Of a stretch of 34,048 nucleotides of DNA, positions 1 to 9,468 are shown piece after piece. Position numbers and translations under genes: made by a program. The stretch's first letter is position 1. Each line of letters starts with the position of its first letter. This DNA is from an uncultured Clostridia bacterium (GTDB lineage: Bacteria > Bacillota > Clostridia > TANB77 > CAG-508). Under the pieces are notes generated by a model, which worked only from the letters and a program-made list of their open reading frames with translations, was not told the DNA's origin and ran no database searches. The stretch lies in the NCBI GenBank assembly GCA_944390965.1, contig CALXRW010000017.1, positions 1-34,048 of the forward strand, written 5' to 3'.

Positions 1-182
<182 letters not shown>

Positions 183-190
<8 letters not shown>

Positions 191-222
191 ATAATACAAA
201 GCGTTTTTGCCTTGTATTATTT
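183..222 (-). terminator. Rho-independent terminator after tRNA-Ser(GCU)
   Basis: On the minus strand the sequence just after the tRNA CCA forms a hairpin with arms AATACAAG and CTTTGTATT around a GCAAAAACG-type loop. It is followed by a run of seven T (seven A at 184-190 on the plus strand). This is the normal end for a leftward tRNA transcript. Confidence 0.75.
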
Positions 223-312
223 TGGCGGAGTAGAGAGGGTTCGAACCTCCGCGCCCCTTTCGGGACCTAACTGTTTAGCAAACAGTCCCCTTCACCACTT
301 GGGTACTACTCC
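223..312 (-). tRNA. tRNA-Ser(GCU)
   Basis: The minus strand folds as a class II tRNA. The acceptor arm GGAGTAG pairs with CTACTCC, followed by discriminator G and an encoded CCA (TGG at 223-225). The anticodon arm is ACTGT-TTGCTAA-ACAGT, giving anticodon GCT. A long variable arm (GGTCCCGAAAGGGGC) and a T arm with GGTTCGAACC follow. The long variable arm and G73 are serine identity features. The serine codons read are AGC and AGU. Confidence 0.95.
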
Positions 313-358
313 ATATTATATTCAAATTTTTTTATAAGACGTAACCTAAACAAAAAAT

Positions 359-449
<91 letters not shown>

Positions 450-536
450 GTATGGCTACTAGCTAAACCAGCTAGCAGTATATATATTAACATTTTCTTA
501 CGTTTTTGTCAATAGGAAATTTTGTTAATTTTTAAG

Positions 537-1031
537 TTACTTTTGCATTGCTATTTGAATTGCCTGTTTTTCTTCTTCTGTAATTCTATATTTAGATTCT
601 CCTTTTATGATTGGTTTTGCATAAATATTAGATGCTTCACTTGAATATACTCCATTAAAAACAATTCCTGAATTTTCCTCATCTAATAAGGCAACTGCAA
701 AACTTAAATCACTTCCTACATCTTTAAATGCACTATATCTTATAATTCCTACTTTTTGAATACATTTCTTCATATTTTGATTGATGTCCTTACAAAAAGC
801 ATATAATTCTTGATTTTTACTATCTAGCTCTTCCAATTTACTTAACTGATGTTTTAAGATATCTTCTATATTATTTCCATTCCCCAATTTTTGAATAAAA
901 TTATAATATTCTTTTTTTGTTTTTTTCATATAAATTACATTTGTAATATACAGAATCAATAATATAATATTAATAAGAAGTATAATCCATAAAAATGTAT
1001 CTGTTCTCATAAATTCAACCATGTGATTCAT
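537..1031 (-). CDS. DUF4446 family membrane-anchored protein
   Basis: A 164-residue protein with one hydrophobic N-terminal segment (about residues 13-36), a charged coiled-coil-like stretch (about 40-90) and a conserved C-terminal domain. The C-terminal domain has the DUF4446 pattern: VGIIRYSAFKDVGSDLSFA, then ALLDEENSGIVFNG, YAKPI, and a final EEEKQAIQIA. Molecular function is unknown. In Clostridia the family sits next to parB, as here: it starts 14 bp after the parB stop and ends the leftward par transcript. The predicted topology is one membrane anchor with a cytoplasmic domain. Two close Met codons (1 and 4) leave the exact start open. Confidence 0.85.
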   Translation of the reverse strand: MNHMVEFMRTDTFLWIILLINIILLILYITNVIYMKKTKKEYYNFIQKLGNGNNIEDILKHQLSKLEELDSKNQELYAFCKDINQNMKKCIQKVGIIRYSAFKDVGSDLSFAVALLDEENSGIVFNGVYSSEASNIYAKPIIKGESKYRITEEEKQAIQIAMQK

Positions 1032-1045
1032 ATAATTCCTTCTTT

Positions 1046-1897
1046 CTATTTAATTAAAGATAGGATTCTTTCTAAATCTTCATTGGAATTATATTGTATA
1101 ATAATTTTTCCACTTCTCTTTCCTGCATCTAATTTTACTTTTGTTCCAAAAAAACCTTGAAAAGAATCTTGAATATCTCTATAAATTGCCTCATATTTAT
1201 CAATTTCTTCTTTTTTCATATTCTTCTTTACAGCAGATTTTTTCTCTACGTCTCTTATCACTTCTCCTCTATTAATAATTCCAACTGCTGCTTCATATTG
1301 CTTATCTGCATCTTGAATTGCCATTAATGCTTTACAATGTCCCTCTGATAACTTTCCTTCTAATGCTAAATCAATAACTCTTGGGTCTAAATTCAAAATT
1401 CTAACACTATTGGCAACAGTACTCCTTTTCATTCCTAAAATTTCTGCTGCTTGTTCCTGTGTTAATTCATATTGTGTAATTAATTGCTTAATTCCTCTTG
1501 CTTTTTCTATTGGATTTAGGTTTTCTCTTTGTATATTCTCAATTAAAGCAATTTCACTTTTGGTACGGGTATCAGCTTGCCTTACAATGGCTGGTATTTC
1601 TGATATTCCTGCTTTTTTAGCGGCTCTCCATCTTCTTTCTCCCGCAACAATTTCATAATAATTTTCTTGTTTACTTACAATAATTGGTTGTATTACCCCA
1701 TATCTTTTGATAGATGAAGCTAATTCTTCTAGAGATTCTTCATCAAAAATTTTTCTAGGTTGATTTCTATTTGGTTCAATTTCAATTAGTTTTAAATTTC
1801 TTACAACTTCACCTTCTTGTATTTCTTCCTCTTGTGGAATTGGATTATTTGCAAATAGTGCATCCAACCCTTTTCCTAATCCTGTTTTCTTTGCCAT
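1046..1897 (-). CDS. parB: Chromosome-partitioning protein ParB/Spo0J
   Basis: A CTP-dependent DNA clamp that loads at parS sites near oriC and works with ParA/Soj in chromosome segregation and SMC loading. The 283 residues show the family order. A basic N-terminus (GLGKGLDALF) precedes the ParB N-domain with GERRWRAAKKAG and ENIQRENLNPIEKA. A helix-turn-helix follows around 145-170 (TQEQAAEILGMKRSTVANSV), then a C-terminal dimerisation region. Length is typical. It starts 13 bp after parA and precedes the DUF4446 gene, so the three form one leftward operon. No parS-like palindrome was seen inside this window. Confidence 0.97.
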   Translation of the reverse strand: MAKKTGLGKGLDALFANNPIPQEEEIQEGEVVRNLKLIEIEPNRNQPRKIFDEESLEELASSIKRYGVIQPIIVSKQENYYEIVAGERRWRAAKKAGISEIPAIVRQADTRTKSEIALIENIQRENLNPIEKARGIKQLITQYELTQEQAAEILGMKRSTVANSVRILNLDPRVIDLALEGKLSEGHCKALMAIQDADKQYEAAVGIINRGEVIRDVEKKSAVKKNMKKEEIDKYEAIYRDIQDSFQGFFGTKVKLDAGKRSGKIIIQYNSNEDLERILSLIK

Positions 1898-1910
1898 TTT
1901 AATTCCTCCT

Positions 1911-2705
1911 TTATTTCATATGTTTCGCTTTTGTCGTGTTTTCATTCATTTTTAATAACTCTTTTGTAAATTTTTCATAACATTTTGCGCCTTTTGACCT
2001 TGGATCATATTCTGTAATTGGCATTCCAAAACTTGGTGCTTCACTTAATTTAACATTTCTTGGTATAATTGTTTTATATACTTTTTCTCCAAAATAATTT
2101 TTAACTTCTTTTACAACCTGATTAGATAAATTTGTTCTAGCATCATACATAGTAAGCAAAGCTCCTTCTATTTCCAAACTTTTGTTCAGGTGTTTTTTTA
2201 CTAAGTTAATAGTATTCATTAATTGTCCTAGCCCTTCTAATGCATAATATTCACATTGCAGTGGAATTAAAACACTATCTGATGCTGTAAAAGCATTTAA
2301 TGTAATAAGTCCTAGTGATGGAGGACAATCAATTATCATATAATCATACTTTTCTTTTATCTCATCTATTTTTTCTTTTAATCTTTGTTCTCTTGAAATC
2401 ATAGATACTAGTTCTACTTCAGCTCCGGCAAGATTAATTGTAGATGGACATACAAAAAGATTTTTAGTATTTGTCTTTCTAATAGCTTCTTCCATTGGTA
2501 CATCATTAATCATAACATCATAAATAGATATATCGATTTCTTTTTCTATTCCAAAACCACTTGTTGCATTTCCCTGTGGATCCACATCAATCATTAATAC
2601 TTTTTTCCCTTTTTTTGCAAGAACTGTACTTAAATTGATGGCAGTAGTTGTTTTACCAACTCCACCCTTTTGATTGGCAATTGCGATTACTTTTCCCAAA
2701 ATCAT
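1911..2705 (-). CDS. parA: Chromosome-partitioning ATPase ParA/Soj
   Basis: A MinD/ParA-type ATPase that binds DNA non-specifically in its ATP form. With ParB it positions origins, and in relatives it modulates DnaA. The 264 residues contain the deviant Walker A KGGVGKTTTAINL near the N-terminus, DVDPQGNATSG (A' box) and a Walker B region YDYMIIDCPPSLG. Length is normal for the chromosomal class. The ATG is preceded by GGAGGGATG-type ribosome-site sequence. The upstream gap carries a strong promoter with an inverted repeat. First gene of the parA-parB-DUF4446 operon. Confidence 0.97.
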   Translation of the reverse strand: MILGKVIAIANQKGGVGKTTTAINLSTVLAKKGKKVLMIDVDPQGNATSGFGIEKEIDISIYDVMINDVPMEEAIRKTNTKNLFVCPSTINLAGAEVELVSMISREQRLKEKIDEIKEKYDYMIIDCPPSLGLITLNAFTASDSVLIPLQCEYYALEGLGQLMNTINLVKKHLNKSLEIEGALLTMYDARTNLSNQVVKEVKNYFGEKVYKTIIPRNVKLSEAPSFGMPITEYDPRSKGAKCYEKFTKELLKMNENTTKAKHMK

Positions 2706-2729
2706 CCCTCCAAAAATTTTGACATATTC

Positions 2730-2758
2730 ATCATATAAAAATATGAGAAATATGTCAA
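2730..2758 (-). promoter_or_regulatory. parA promoter with flanking inverted repeat
   Basis: Reading leftward, TTGACA (2753-2758) and TATGAT (2730-2735) are separated by 17 bp, a near-consensus sigma-A promoter just upstream of parA. A 9-bp perfect inverted repeat, TTGACATAT and ATATGTCAA (2719-2727 and 2750-2758), brackets the promoter. One arm includes the -35 box, so the repeat could be an operator. Confidence 0.65.
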
Positions 2759-2803
2759 TAAATTTTATGAAATTTTATAAATTATTTTTCACCAGAAAAT
2801 ATT

Positions 2804-3523
2804 TTATATAATTGGTTCTTTAGTTGGTTTTCCGGCTTTTCTTGGATAAATCATTGGAGTTTTCTTTATTTTTTCAATTACAATTATGCTTCTACTTAAT
2901 TTTTCTTTTCCTATGGTAAATTCTTTTATTTCCTTTATTCTTCCACCTAATTTGCAAATAGCATTCTGTGCTTCTTTTATTTCTGTTTCTATATTATTTC
3001 CTTTCATACATAGAAAATTTCCTTGTAATTTTACAAATGGTAATCCATATTCTACTAAAACATTTAAAGGTGCTACTGCTCTTGAAACTGCAATATCAAA
3101 TGTTTCTCTATTTTTTTGTTCTTGTCCTTTTTCTTCTGCCCTACCATGAATAGCATTTATTTCCTGTAGTCCTAAATTTTGAATTACTTCCTTTAAAAAA
3201 GTAATTCTTTTATTAAGTGAGTCTAACAACACCATATGATTAGGTTGCATTATTTGAATCGGTATGCCTGGGAATCCTGCTCCTGTTCCAATGTCAATAA
3301 CATAACTATTTTCAGGAATCCATGGTAAAACAGTAACAGAATCTAAAAAGTGTTTTAATATAATTTCTTCCATATCTGTAATTGCAGTCAAATTCATCTT
3401 TTCATTCCATTGTATTAATAAATTTGCATAATCATAAAACCTTTTTTTCTGCATTTCTGTTAAGTTTATATTTTGTGTTGAAAAACTTTCCTCTAATTTT
3501 TGATAAAATATTTCCTCTTTCAT
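2804..3523 (-). CDS. rsmG: 16S rRNA (guanine-N7)-methyltransferase RsmG
   Basis: Transfers methyl from S-adenosylmethionine to N7 of G527 (E. coli numbering) in 16S rRNA; also called GidB. The 239-residue protein shows the N-terminal helical region with NLLIQWNEKMNLTAIT, the SAM-binding loop VIDIGTGAGFPGIP (about 72-85), LLDSLNKRITFL, and AVSRAVAPL later. Length and order match the family. It follows mnmG leftward, separated by a 135-bp spacer that carries one copy of the dispersed repeat described separately. Confidence 0.96.
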   Translation of the reverse strand: MKEEIFYQKLEESFSTQNINLTEMQKKRFYDYANLLIQWNEKMNLTAITDMEEIILKHFLDSVTVLPWIPENSYVIDIGTGAGFPGIPIQIMQPNHMVLLDSLNKRITFLKEVIQNLGLQEINAIHGRAEEKGQEQKNRETFDIAVSRAVAPLNVLVEYGLPFVKLQGNFLCMKGNNIETEIKEAQNAICKLGGRIKEIKEFTIGKEKLSRSIIVIEKIKKTPMIYPRKAGKPTKEPII

Positions 3524-3551
3524 ATCATCTTCATTCCTTCTTCATAATTTC

Positions 3552-3627
3552 TACTTCAAGTAGTTTCTTCGAAGAGTGAGCATTTAAAATCGTCCATACA
3601 TTTTTTTATAAATTACTTTACACTATC
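3552..3627 (-). repeat. Dispersed 76-nt intergenic repeat, copy B
   Basis: On the minus strand this segment aligns without gaps to 14043-14118, about 60 of 76 positions identical by eye. The first 29 positions differ at one base only (GATAGTGTAAAGTAATTTAT is shared). It lies between mnmG and rsmG in the direction of transcription, and the other copy lies between remB-like and gyrB, also with transcription. In this copy the outer helix AAGTAATTT/AAACTACTT has one mismatch. Confidence 0.75.
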
Positions 3628-3658
3628 AATATTTGAAATAAGCTAAAACAAATATATT

Positions 3659-5542
3659 TTAGTTTTTTTCTTTATTTTTCAATGTTTCTAAATAAATAAG
3701 TAATACTGAAATATCAGCAGGTGAAACTCCAGAAATTCTAGAAGCTTGTCCTACAGACCTTGGCATATGCTTATTTAACTTTTGTCTTGCTTCTAAGCAA
3801 ATACCTTTAATTTGATTATAATCAATATCTTGTGGTAACAATTTTCTTTCCAATTTTTTAAACTTCTCAACTTGTGCCATTTGCAGTTTAATATATCCTT
3901 GATATTTTACCTGAATTTCTATTTCTTCTTTTTCTTGCTTACTTAGTTCTTTTCTTTCCTTATCAATTTCGGCTAGTTTTTCATAATTTAACTCTGTTCT
4001 TCTTAATAACTCTGCAAGTTTAACTCCCCCTGTTATTGGACTCGATTGATTCTGTTTTAAAAATAAATTTACTTCTTCTGTTGGTTTTATGATTGTTTTA
4101 TTTAATCTTTCTATTTCTTTTTCTATATTTTCTTTTTTCCTTAAGAATTTTTGATATCTTTCTTCAGAAATTAGTCCTACTTTGTGTCCTATCTCTGTTA
4201 ATCTTAAATCCGCATTATCTTGCCTTAATAATAAACGGTATTCTGCTCTTGATGTCATCATGCGATAAGGTTCATTTGTTCCTTTAGTTACAATATCATC
4301 AATTAAAACACCAATATAAGCATCTGTTCTATCTAAAATAATAGGGTCTTTCCCATCTAATTTCAATGCAGTATTAATTCCTGCAATAATTCCTTGTGCA
4401 GCTGCCTCTTCATATCCAGAAGTACCATTAATTTGTCCAGCAAAAAATAAATTTTCTATTTTTTTAGATTCCAAAGACAATTTTAATTCTGTTGGGTCAA
4501 TGCAATCATACTCTATTGCATAAGCAGGTCTTGTGAATTCTACATGCTCCAACCCAGGAATTGTTCGATACATGGCGATTTGAACATCTTCTGGAAGAGA
4601 TGAGCTCATCCCCTGTACATACATTTCATCTGTATTTAATCCCATTGGTTCAATAAAAATTTGATGTCTTTCTTTATCACTGAATCTAACCACTTTATCT
4701 TCAATGGATGGACAGTACCTTGGCCCTGTTCCTTCTATTTTTCCAGAATAAAGAGGTGATCTATGTAAATTTTTCCTGATAATTTCATGTGTCTTTTCAT
4801 TTGTGTATGTTAAATAGCATGGAACTTGTTCTATTTGTCTTGGCTCATTTTCAAAAGAAAAAGGAACTATCTCTTTATCTCCTTCTTGTATTTCCATTTT
4901 TGAAAAATCAATACTTTTTTTATTAACTCTGGCAGGTGTTCCTGTCTTAAATCTTACCAACTGAATTCCCATGTTTTTTAAACATTCAGATAATTGATTA
5001 GCTGGAAATACTCCATCTGGACCACTTTCAAAAGAATTTTCCCCTATGAAAATTTTTCCTTTTAAATATGTTCCTGTAGCTAGTATAACACTTTTTACTT
5101 GATAAATAGCTCCTATATTGGTTTCAATTTCTTTTACTTTGCCATTTTCTACACCAATCCTTATGATTTCTGCTTGTTTTATAAAAAGATTGTCTTGCTT
5201 TTCTAGTGTATGTTTCATTTCTTCTTGATATCTTTTTCTATCTGCTTGTGCTCTCAATGAATAAACAGCTGGTCCCTTAGATGTATTTAACATCCTTGAC
5301 TGAATAAACGTTTTATCTATATTTTTTCCCATTTCTCCTCCTAAGCTGTCTATTTCCCTTACTAAATGACCTTTTGATGTACCTCCAATATTAGGGTTAC
5401 ATGGCATATTTGCAACTACTTCCAAACTAATAGAAAATAATAAAGTTTTCTTTCCCATTCTCGCTGTTGCTAAAGCTGCTTCACATCCACTATGTCCTGC
5501 ACCAACAACAGCAACATCATATTCTCCTGCTTCATATTTCAT
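3659..5542 (-). CDS. mnmG: tRNA U34 modification enzyme MnmG (GidA)
   Basis: FAD-dependent partner of MnmE. Together they install the 5-carboxymethylaminomethyl group on wobble uridine 34 of tRNAs ending NNA/NNG. The 627 residues begin with the FAD dinucleotide-binding loop [13 protein letters not shown] (about 13-25). They continue with [21 protein letters not shown] and [11 protein letters not shown], a second nucleotide site ending [18 protein letters not shown], and a helical C-terminal domain with [21 protein letters not shown]. Length is normal. It follows mnmE leftward after a 151-bp spacer that can form two competing hairpins. Confidence 0.97.
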   Translation of the reverse strand: MKYEAGEYDVAVVGAGHSGCEAALATARMGKKTLLFSISLEVVANMPCNPNIGGTSKGHLVREIDSLGGEMGKNIDKTFIQSRMLNTSKGPAVYSLRAQADRKRYQEEMKHTLEKQDNLFIKQAEIIRIGVENGKVKEIETNIGAIYQVKSVILATGTYLKGKIFIGENSFESGPDGVFPANQLSECLKNMGIQLVRFKTGTPARVNKKSIDFSKMEIQEGDKEIVPFSFENEPRQIEQVPCYLTYTNEKTHEIIRKNLHRSPLYSGKIEGTGPRYCPSIEDKVVRFSDKERHQIFIEPMGLNTDEMYVQGMSSSLPEDVQIAMYRTIPGLEHVEFTRPAYAIEYDCIDPTELKLSLESKKIENLFFAGQINGTSGYEEAAAQGIIAGINTALKLDGKDPIILDRTDAYIGVLIDDIVTKGTNEPYRMMTSRAEYRLLLRQDNADLRLTEIGHKVGLISEERYQKFLRKKENIEKEIERLNKTIIKPTEEVNLFLKQNQSSPITGGVKLAELLRRTELNYEKLAEIDKERKELSKQEKEEIEIQVKYQGYIKLQMAQVEKFKKLERKLLPQDIDYNQIKGICLEARQKLNKHMPRSVGQASRISGVSPADISVLLIYLETLKNKEKN

Positions 5543-5693
5543 ATATTGCTCTACTCCTTCTTATTAGTGTTTTTCCGGTTCTCTATGGAACAGAAAAAAT
5601 TGTTCTGTAAACTATTTGACAATATTGTTTTAAGTTATTTTTTGTTTTTGCTCATATTTTAGTTTATTTAACATATTTATTTTTTATGTTTTG

Positions 5694-7058
5694 TCATTTT
5701 CCCAAACAAAATCTTGCAAAAATTTCTTCAATTATCGATTCTGAAGCATTTTCTCCAGTTATTTCTCCTATTGATTCTAATGCTTCCTTCACAGGTATTG
5801 CAATCAAATCAATTGGTAATCCTTTTTGTATTGTTTCTAGTGCTTTTTCAATTGACTTTCTTGCTTTTGTAATAGCATTTTTATGTCTTACATTTGTAAT
5901 AAGTGATTCATCTTGTAATTGTATCTTATTTAGAGAAAATAAATTTATCATTTCTTGATACAATTCCTCAATTCCCGTTTTTTCTTTTGCTGAAATAGCT
6001 ATAATTTTATGCTCTTTATCAGGTATAATTGGCTTTTCTTTTTTCAAAATATCTACTTTATTTAATACAATAATGGCTTTTTTTCCTTTAATCATTTCTA
6101 ATATTTCTTTATCCTCTTCTTCTATTTGTTTATTACTATCTAAAATCGCAATAATCAAGTCAGCTTCCTCTGCCATTTCTTTTGCTTTCTCTATTCCAAT
6201 TTTTTCTACTTCATCCTTTGCTTTCCTAATACCTGCTGTATCAATAATTTTAAAAGGTACTCCTTCAATGTTTATATATTCTTCAATGGTATCTCTTGTA
6301 GTTCCTTCTATCTCAGTTACAATTGCTCTTTCTTCTCTTAGTAAACAATTTAAAAGAGAAGATTTTCCAGCATTTGGTCTTCCAATAATCGCCACTTTTA
6401 TACCATCTCTTAAAATTTTTCCTTTATCAAAACTTTTTTCTAATATTTGAAACTCTTTTAAAATTTGTTTTAAACTATTCTCTAAATCTAAATTAGTTAC
6501 CTCTTCTATTTCATATTCAGGATAATCAATTCCAACCTCAATAGTTGCCATTATTTCTAATAATTTTTCTTTTATTTTTTTTAAGTCATTTGACAAATAT
6601 CCTTCTAATTGATGCATAGAAGCTTTACTTTCTTTTTCTGTTTTTGCATTTAATATATCAATTACCGCTTCTGCTTGTGATAAATCTATTCTTCCATTTA
6701 AAAAAGCTCGTTTCGTAAATTCTCCAGGTTCTGCAAGTTTTGCTCCATTTTCTATACATAAATCTAATATTTGTTTCATAACAATCGTTGAACCATGGGA
6801 ATTAATTTCACACATATTCTCTGTTGTGTAACTTTTAGGTTCCATAAAATAAGAAACTAAAACTTCATCAATTACTTCATGTGTTTGTGGATTAACAATA
6901 TAGCCATATTTTATTGCATTTGCTACGGGAACAATACTTTTCCCACTTTTCGTTTTAAAAATTTTATCCAAAATATCAAAAGATTCTTTTCCACTCATTC
7001 GAATAATCCCAATTCCTCCAATTCCTGGTGCCGTAGAAATAGCGACTATTGTTGCCAT
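5694..7058 (-). CDS. mnmE: tRNA modification GTPase MnmE (TrmE)
   Basis: GTPase partner of MnmG in wobble-uridine modification; it binds the one-carbon folate unit in its N-terminal domain. The 454 residues show the folate-binding N-domain (TIVAISTAPGIGGIGIIRMSG). The G domain has GRPNAGKSSLLN (G1, about 223-234), TTRDT (G2), DTAGIR (G3) and NKVD (G4). The C-terminal helical domain ends in the invariant FCLGK motif, whose cysteine is catalytic. A GGAGG ribosome site precedes the ATG. It has its own promoter after a terminator that ends the jag transcript. Confidence 0.98.
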   Translation of the reverse strand: MATIVAISTAPGIGGIGIIRMSGKESFDILDKIFKTKSGKSIVPVANAIKYGYIVNPQTHEVIDEVLVSYFMEPKSYTTENMCEINSHGSTIVMKQILDLCIENGAKLAEPGEFTKRAFLNGRIDLSQAEAVIDILNAKTEKESKASMHQLEGYLSNDLKKIKEKLLEIMATIEVGIDYPEYEIEEVTNLDLENSLKQILKEFQILEKSFDKGKILRDGIKVAIIGRPNAGKSSLLNCLLREERAIVTEIEGTTRDTIEEYINIEGVPFKIIDTAGIRKAKDEVEKIGIEKAKEMAEEADLIIAILDSNKQIEEEDKEILEMIKGKKAIIVLNKVDILKKEKPIIPDKEHKIIAISAKEKTGIEELYQEMINLFSLNKIQLQDESLITNVRHKNAITKARKSIEKALETIQKGLPIDLIAIPVKEALESIGEITGENASESIIEEIFARFCLGK

Positions 7059-7146
7059 TTTTTCTCCTCCTTTATATCTTTGCTTTAAGTAATTTTCTAT
7101 ACTTCATCTACTCTATTATTTGATTTCCTATTTTATGACAACTGAT

Positions 7147-7175
7147 ATTATATCAAAAAAAACATACTTTCGCAA
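7147..7175 (-). promoter_or_regulatory. mnmE promoter
   Basis: Reading leftward, TTGCGA (7170-7175) and TATAAT (7147-7152) are separated by 17 bp. The pair lies between the jag terminator and the mnmE start, so the mnmE-mnmG-rsmG group probably starts here. Confidence 0.65.
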
Positions 7176-7214
7176 GATTTGAGAACAAAAAGCAGATTTT
7201 TTCTTTTAAAACAA

Positions 7215-7256
7215 AAATAGACAGAGTAACGAATCATTCGTTTCCTCTGTCTATTT
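7215..7256 (-). terminator. Rho-independent terminator after jag
   Basis: A 12-bp perfect stem (AAATAGACAGAG at 7215-7226 with CTCTGTCTATTT at 7245-7256) encloses a second 5-bp stem CGAAT/ATTCG. On the minus strand a T-rich tract follows. It lies 10 bp after the jag stop and separates the rpmH-to-jag transcript from mnmE. Confidence 0.85.
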
Positions 7257-7265
7257 ACTTTATTT

Positions 7266-7967
7266 TTACTTTAATGCAATTACTACTTTCCTCTTTGGCT
7301 CTTCTCCAATACTATAAGTCTTTACCTTATTATTTTCTTGTAGTTTACAATGAATTATTTTTCTCTCAAAAGCAGTCATTGGCTCCAATGTTACTTTTTT
7401 CCCAGTTCTTATTACTGTTTTTGCAATCTTTTCTGCTAATTCTTCTAATGTCTTGGATCTTTTTTCTCTATATCCTTCTATATCCAATAACACCTTTACT
7501 CTTTGTTCTAAACCTTTATTAGCAATTCCAGAAACCACAATTTGTAAACTGTTTAAAACTTCTCCTCTATATCCGATTAAAAAATTAATATTATCTCCCA
7601 TTAAAGATACTGTTATTAATTCATTTGTACACTTGATATTATATTTGATTCTTCCTGATAATTTTTCTGTAAAGTCTTTTAAAAATTTTTCTAAATTTTC
7701 TTCTGCTTGTTTTAATTCCTTTTCTCCAATTGGTTCATGATGTGGTATATCTTCATATTTTTTTTCAAATCTTCTATTTTCTACTCCTTCTTTTACTGTT
7801 AATTCTACTTTTACTACTCTTGGAGCTAGAATACTAAAAAAACTTCTTTTATCTTCTTGTTCTAATACTTTTATTTCTACCATATCTTTTCTCATTTTTA
7901 ATTCTTTAAGACCATTTTCAATTGCTTCTGTTGTAGTTTTTCCTTCTGAAATGATGCTTTTACTCAT
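7266..7967 (-). CDS. jag: RNA-binding protein Jag/KhpB (SpoIIIJ-associated)
   Basis: A single-strand RNA-binding protein linked to cell-division and envelope control in Gram-positive bacteria. The 233 residues contain a Jag_N domain (SIISEGKTTTEAIENGLKEL, with RSFFSILAP). A KH domain whose GxxG loop is GYRG (within DNINFLIGYRGEVLNSLQ) follows, then an R3H domain with R-x3-H as RKIIH (MTAFERKIIHCKLQ). The start overlaps the yidC stop by four bases, indicating translational coupling with the insertase, the standard arrangement. Confidence 0.95.
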   Translation of the reverse strand: MSKSIISEGKTTTEAIENGLKELKMRKDMVEIKVLEQEDKRSFFSILAPRVVKVELTVKEGVENRRFEKKYEDIPHHEPIGEKELKQAEENLEKFLKDFTEKLSGRIKYNIKCTNELITVSLMGDNINFLIGYRGEVLNSLQIVVSGIANKGLEQRVKVLLDIEGYREKRSKTLEELAEKIAKTVIRTGKKVTLEPMTAFERKIIHCKLQENNKVKTYSIGEEPKRKVVIALK

Positions 7968-8806
7968 TCTTGTTCATCCTCCTCTTTTTTTCCTATAAAA
8001 TGATTGATTACTAATCTTTCTATCATAACTAAAATATTATTCACCAACCAATACAAAGCTAAACCTAAAGGTGCAATAATTGCAATGGTTACAGACATAA
8101 GTGGCATTAACCACATCATATTCTTATTGGCTTGCTCAATTGCGTCCAATTCATTCTTTTCTCTATTTTCTTCTTTTTTCTTCTTTTTATTGTTCATATT
8201 TGAAGTAATTCTTATAGAAATAAAAGAAGAAATAATATATAATCCTGGAATCACATATACTTTCCAATTTGTATATTCTTGCATTGGAACACTATTTAAA
8301 TCCAATCCTAAGAAATTCATATTAAGATATACTCTATCGTCTGTATATCCTTTTTCTTTAATTATCGCTATTTCCGTATAATTCAAGTTTTTATTTTCTT
8401 CTTGATATTGTGTTTTTATTTCATCGGTATATTGTTGAATTAATTCAGGATCAACTTTTTTCATATGAGTAAGTGGTTTACTAACAATCAAGAAAATAGA
8501 AATTAATAGAACTAGTTGTATAATAGAGCTAAAACATCCTGAAAAAGGATTCATTTTTTCTCTTTTATACAATTCTATCATTTCCGTATTAATTTTTTCT
8601 TGGTTTCCCTTATATTTTTCTTGTATTTCTCTTGTTTTTTCTTGCATTTTTTGAGATTTTTTTAATGTTTTTTGTTGACTAATTGAGATTGGTAATAATA
8701 AAATCTTTAATATAATAGAAAATATAATAATTGCCAATCCATAATTATTCACAAATTCATATATAAAATTTAGTAAATATCCAAAAATATCTGCAATAAA
8801 ATCCAT
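7964..8806 (-). CDS. yidC: Membrane protein insertase YidC/OxaA1
   Basis: Inserts and folds membrane proteins, alone or with SecYEG. The 280 residues show five hydrophobic segments: about 5-38, 92-110, two in 185-205 and 235-255, and the last near 255-270. There is a cytoplasmic charged hairpin after the first long segment (QQKTLKKSQKMQEKTREIQEKY) and the Oxa1-type MNPFSGCFSSIIQ. It lacks a lipobox signal peptide, beginning directly with a hydrophobic helix, as in many clostridial homologues. The poorly conserved soluble loop around residues 112-165 is charged. The gene lies between yidD and jag. Confidence 0.95.
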   Translation of the reverse strand: MDFIADIFGYLLNFIYEFVNNYGLAIIIFSIILKILLLPISISQQKTLKKSQKMQEKTREIQEKYKGNQEKINTEMIELYKREKMNPFSGCFSSIIQLVLLISIFLIVSKPLTHMKKVDPELIQQYTDEIKTQYQEENKNLNYTEIAIIKEKGYTDDRVYLNMNFLGLDLNSVPMQEYTNWKVYVIPGLYIISSFISIRITSNMNNKKKKKEENREKNELDAIEQANKNMMWLMPLMSVTIAIIAPLGLALYWLVNNILVMIERLVINHFIGKKEEDEQE

Positions 8807-8862
8807 GCTTTTATCCTTTCTTTTGAAACAACAAAACTTTTAACATTAGTTTCAATATTTTT

Positions 8863-9081
8863 TTATTTTAAAGGGTCATATCCCCCTTTTGACCAAGGAT
8901 TACATCTTAAAATTCTTATTATTCCTAAATAACTTCCCTTTAAAGCCCCATATTTTTCAATAGCTTGTCTTGTATATTCTGAACATGTGGGCTCATATTT
9001 ACAATGTATTCCCAAATGTGAAAAAATTGGAGATAAAAATCTTTTATAAATCTTGATTAAGAATAATAAAATCTTTTTCAT
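8863..9081 (-). CDS. yidD: Membrane protein insertion efficiency factor YidD
   Basis: A 72-residue basic membrane-associated protein that assists YidC. It carries the family signatures YKRFLSPIF near the N-terminus, [15 protein letters not shown] with the conserved cysteines and [11 protein letters not shown] at the C-terminus. It overlaps the end of rnpA by four bases, typical of the rpmH-rnpA-yidD-yidC-jag cluster. Confidence 0.96.
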   Translation of the reverse strand: MKKILLFLIKIYKRFLSPIFSHLGIHCKYEPTCSEYTRQAIEKYGALKGSYLGIIRILRCNPWSKGGYDPLK

Positions 9082-9404
9082 TGTATTCCTCTATTCAAAA
9101 TAAATTCTAAATCATTTTCAATTGTGGTAAAGTCCATTTTTTCTACGGATTCTTTATTTTTACACAAAAAAATAATATCATATCCTTGTTCTAATTGTGG
9201 TTCTATTTTTCTATATGCTTCACGAATCCATCTTTTTATTTTATTCCTTACAACTGCCTTCCCTATCTTTTTTTGAATCGCTATTCCAATTCTATTCCTA
9301 TCTTTGCCATTTGATTTTATATAGACCTTTAAAACTTTTCCATAATAACTTTTTCCTTTGGCTAAAACTACTTTAAATTCATAATTTTTTTTCAATGTTT
9401 CCAT
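9078..9404 (-). CDS. rnpA: Ribonuclease P protein component
   Basis: The protein cofactor that, with the RNA component, cleaves 5' leaders from tRNA precursors. The 108 residues show the N-terminal aromatic region ([21 protein letters not shown]) and the basic RNR-type helix [21 protein letters not shown]. Length is normal. The family is GC-poor and Lys-rich here, like its neighbours. It starts 64 bp after the rpmH stop and overlaps yidD. Confidence 0.96.
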   Translation of the reverse strand: METLKKNYEFKVVLAKGKSYYGKVLKVYIKSNGKDRNRIGIAIQKKIGKAVVRNKIKRWIREAYRKIEPQLEQGYDIIFLCKNKESVEKMDFTTIENDLEFILNRGIQ

Positions 9405-9468
9405 ATAATTTTAGAAAAGAGAAGTAAGCCTATCTCACCTCTCTCCCAACTCTTCCCCTTTTATTTTC

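Noticed and set aside
457-478. Imperfect hairpin (CTACTAGCT/AGCTAGCAG) between DUF4446 and tRNA-Ser as a terminator
   Set aside because: There is one mismatch and no T tract on either side; it may be a processing site, but nothing decides.
5686-5958. Plus-strand open frames opposite mnmE, mnmG and dnaA
   Set aside because: They are shadows of well-conserved genes in AT-rich DNA, with no ribosome site or family pattern.
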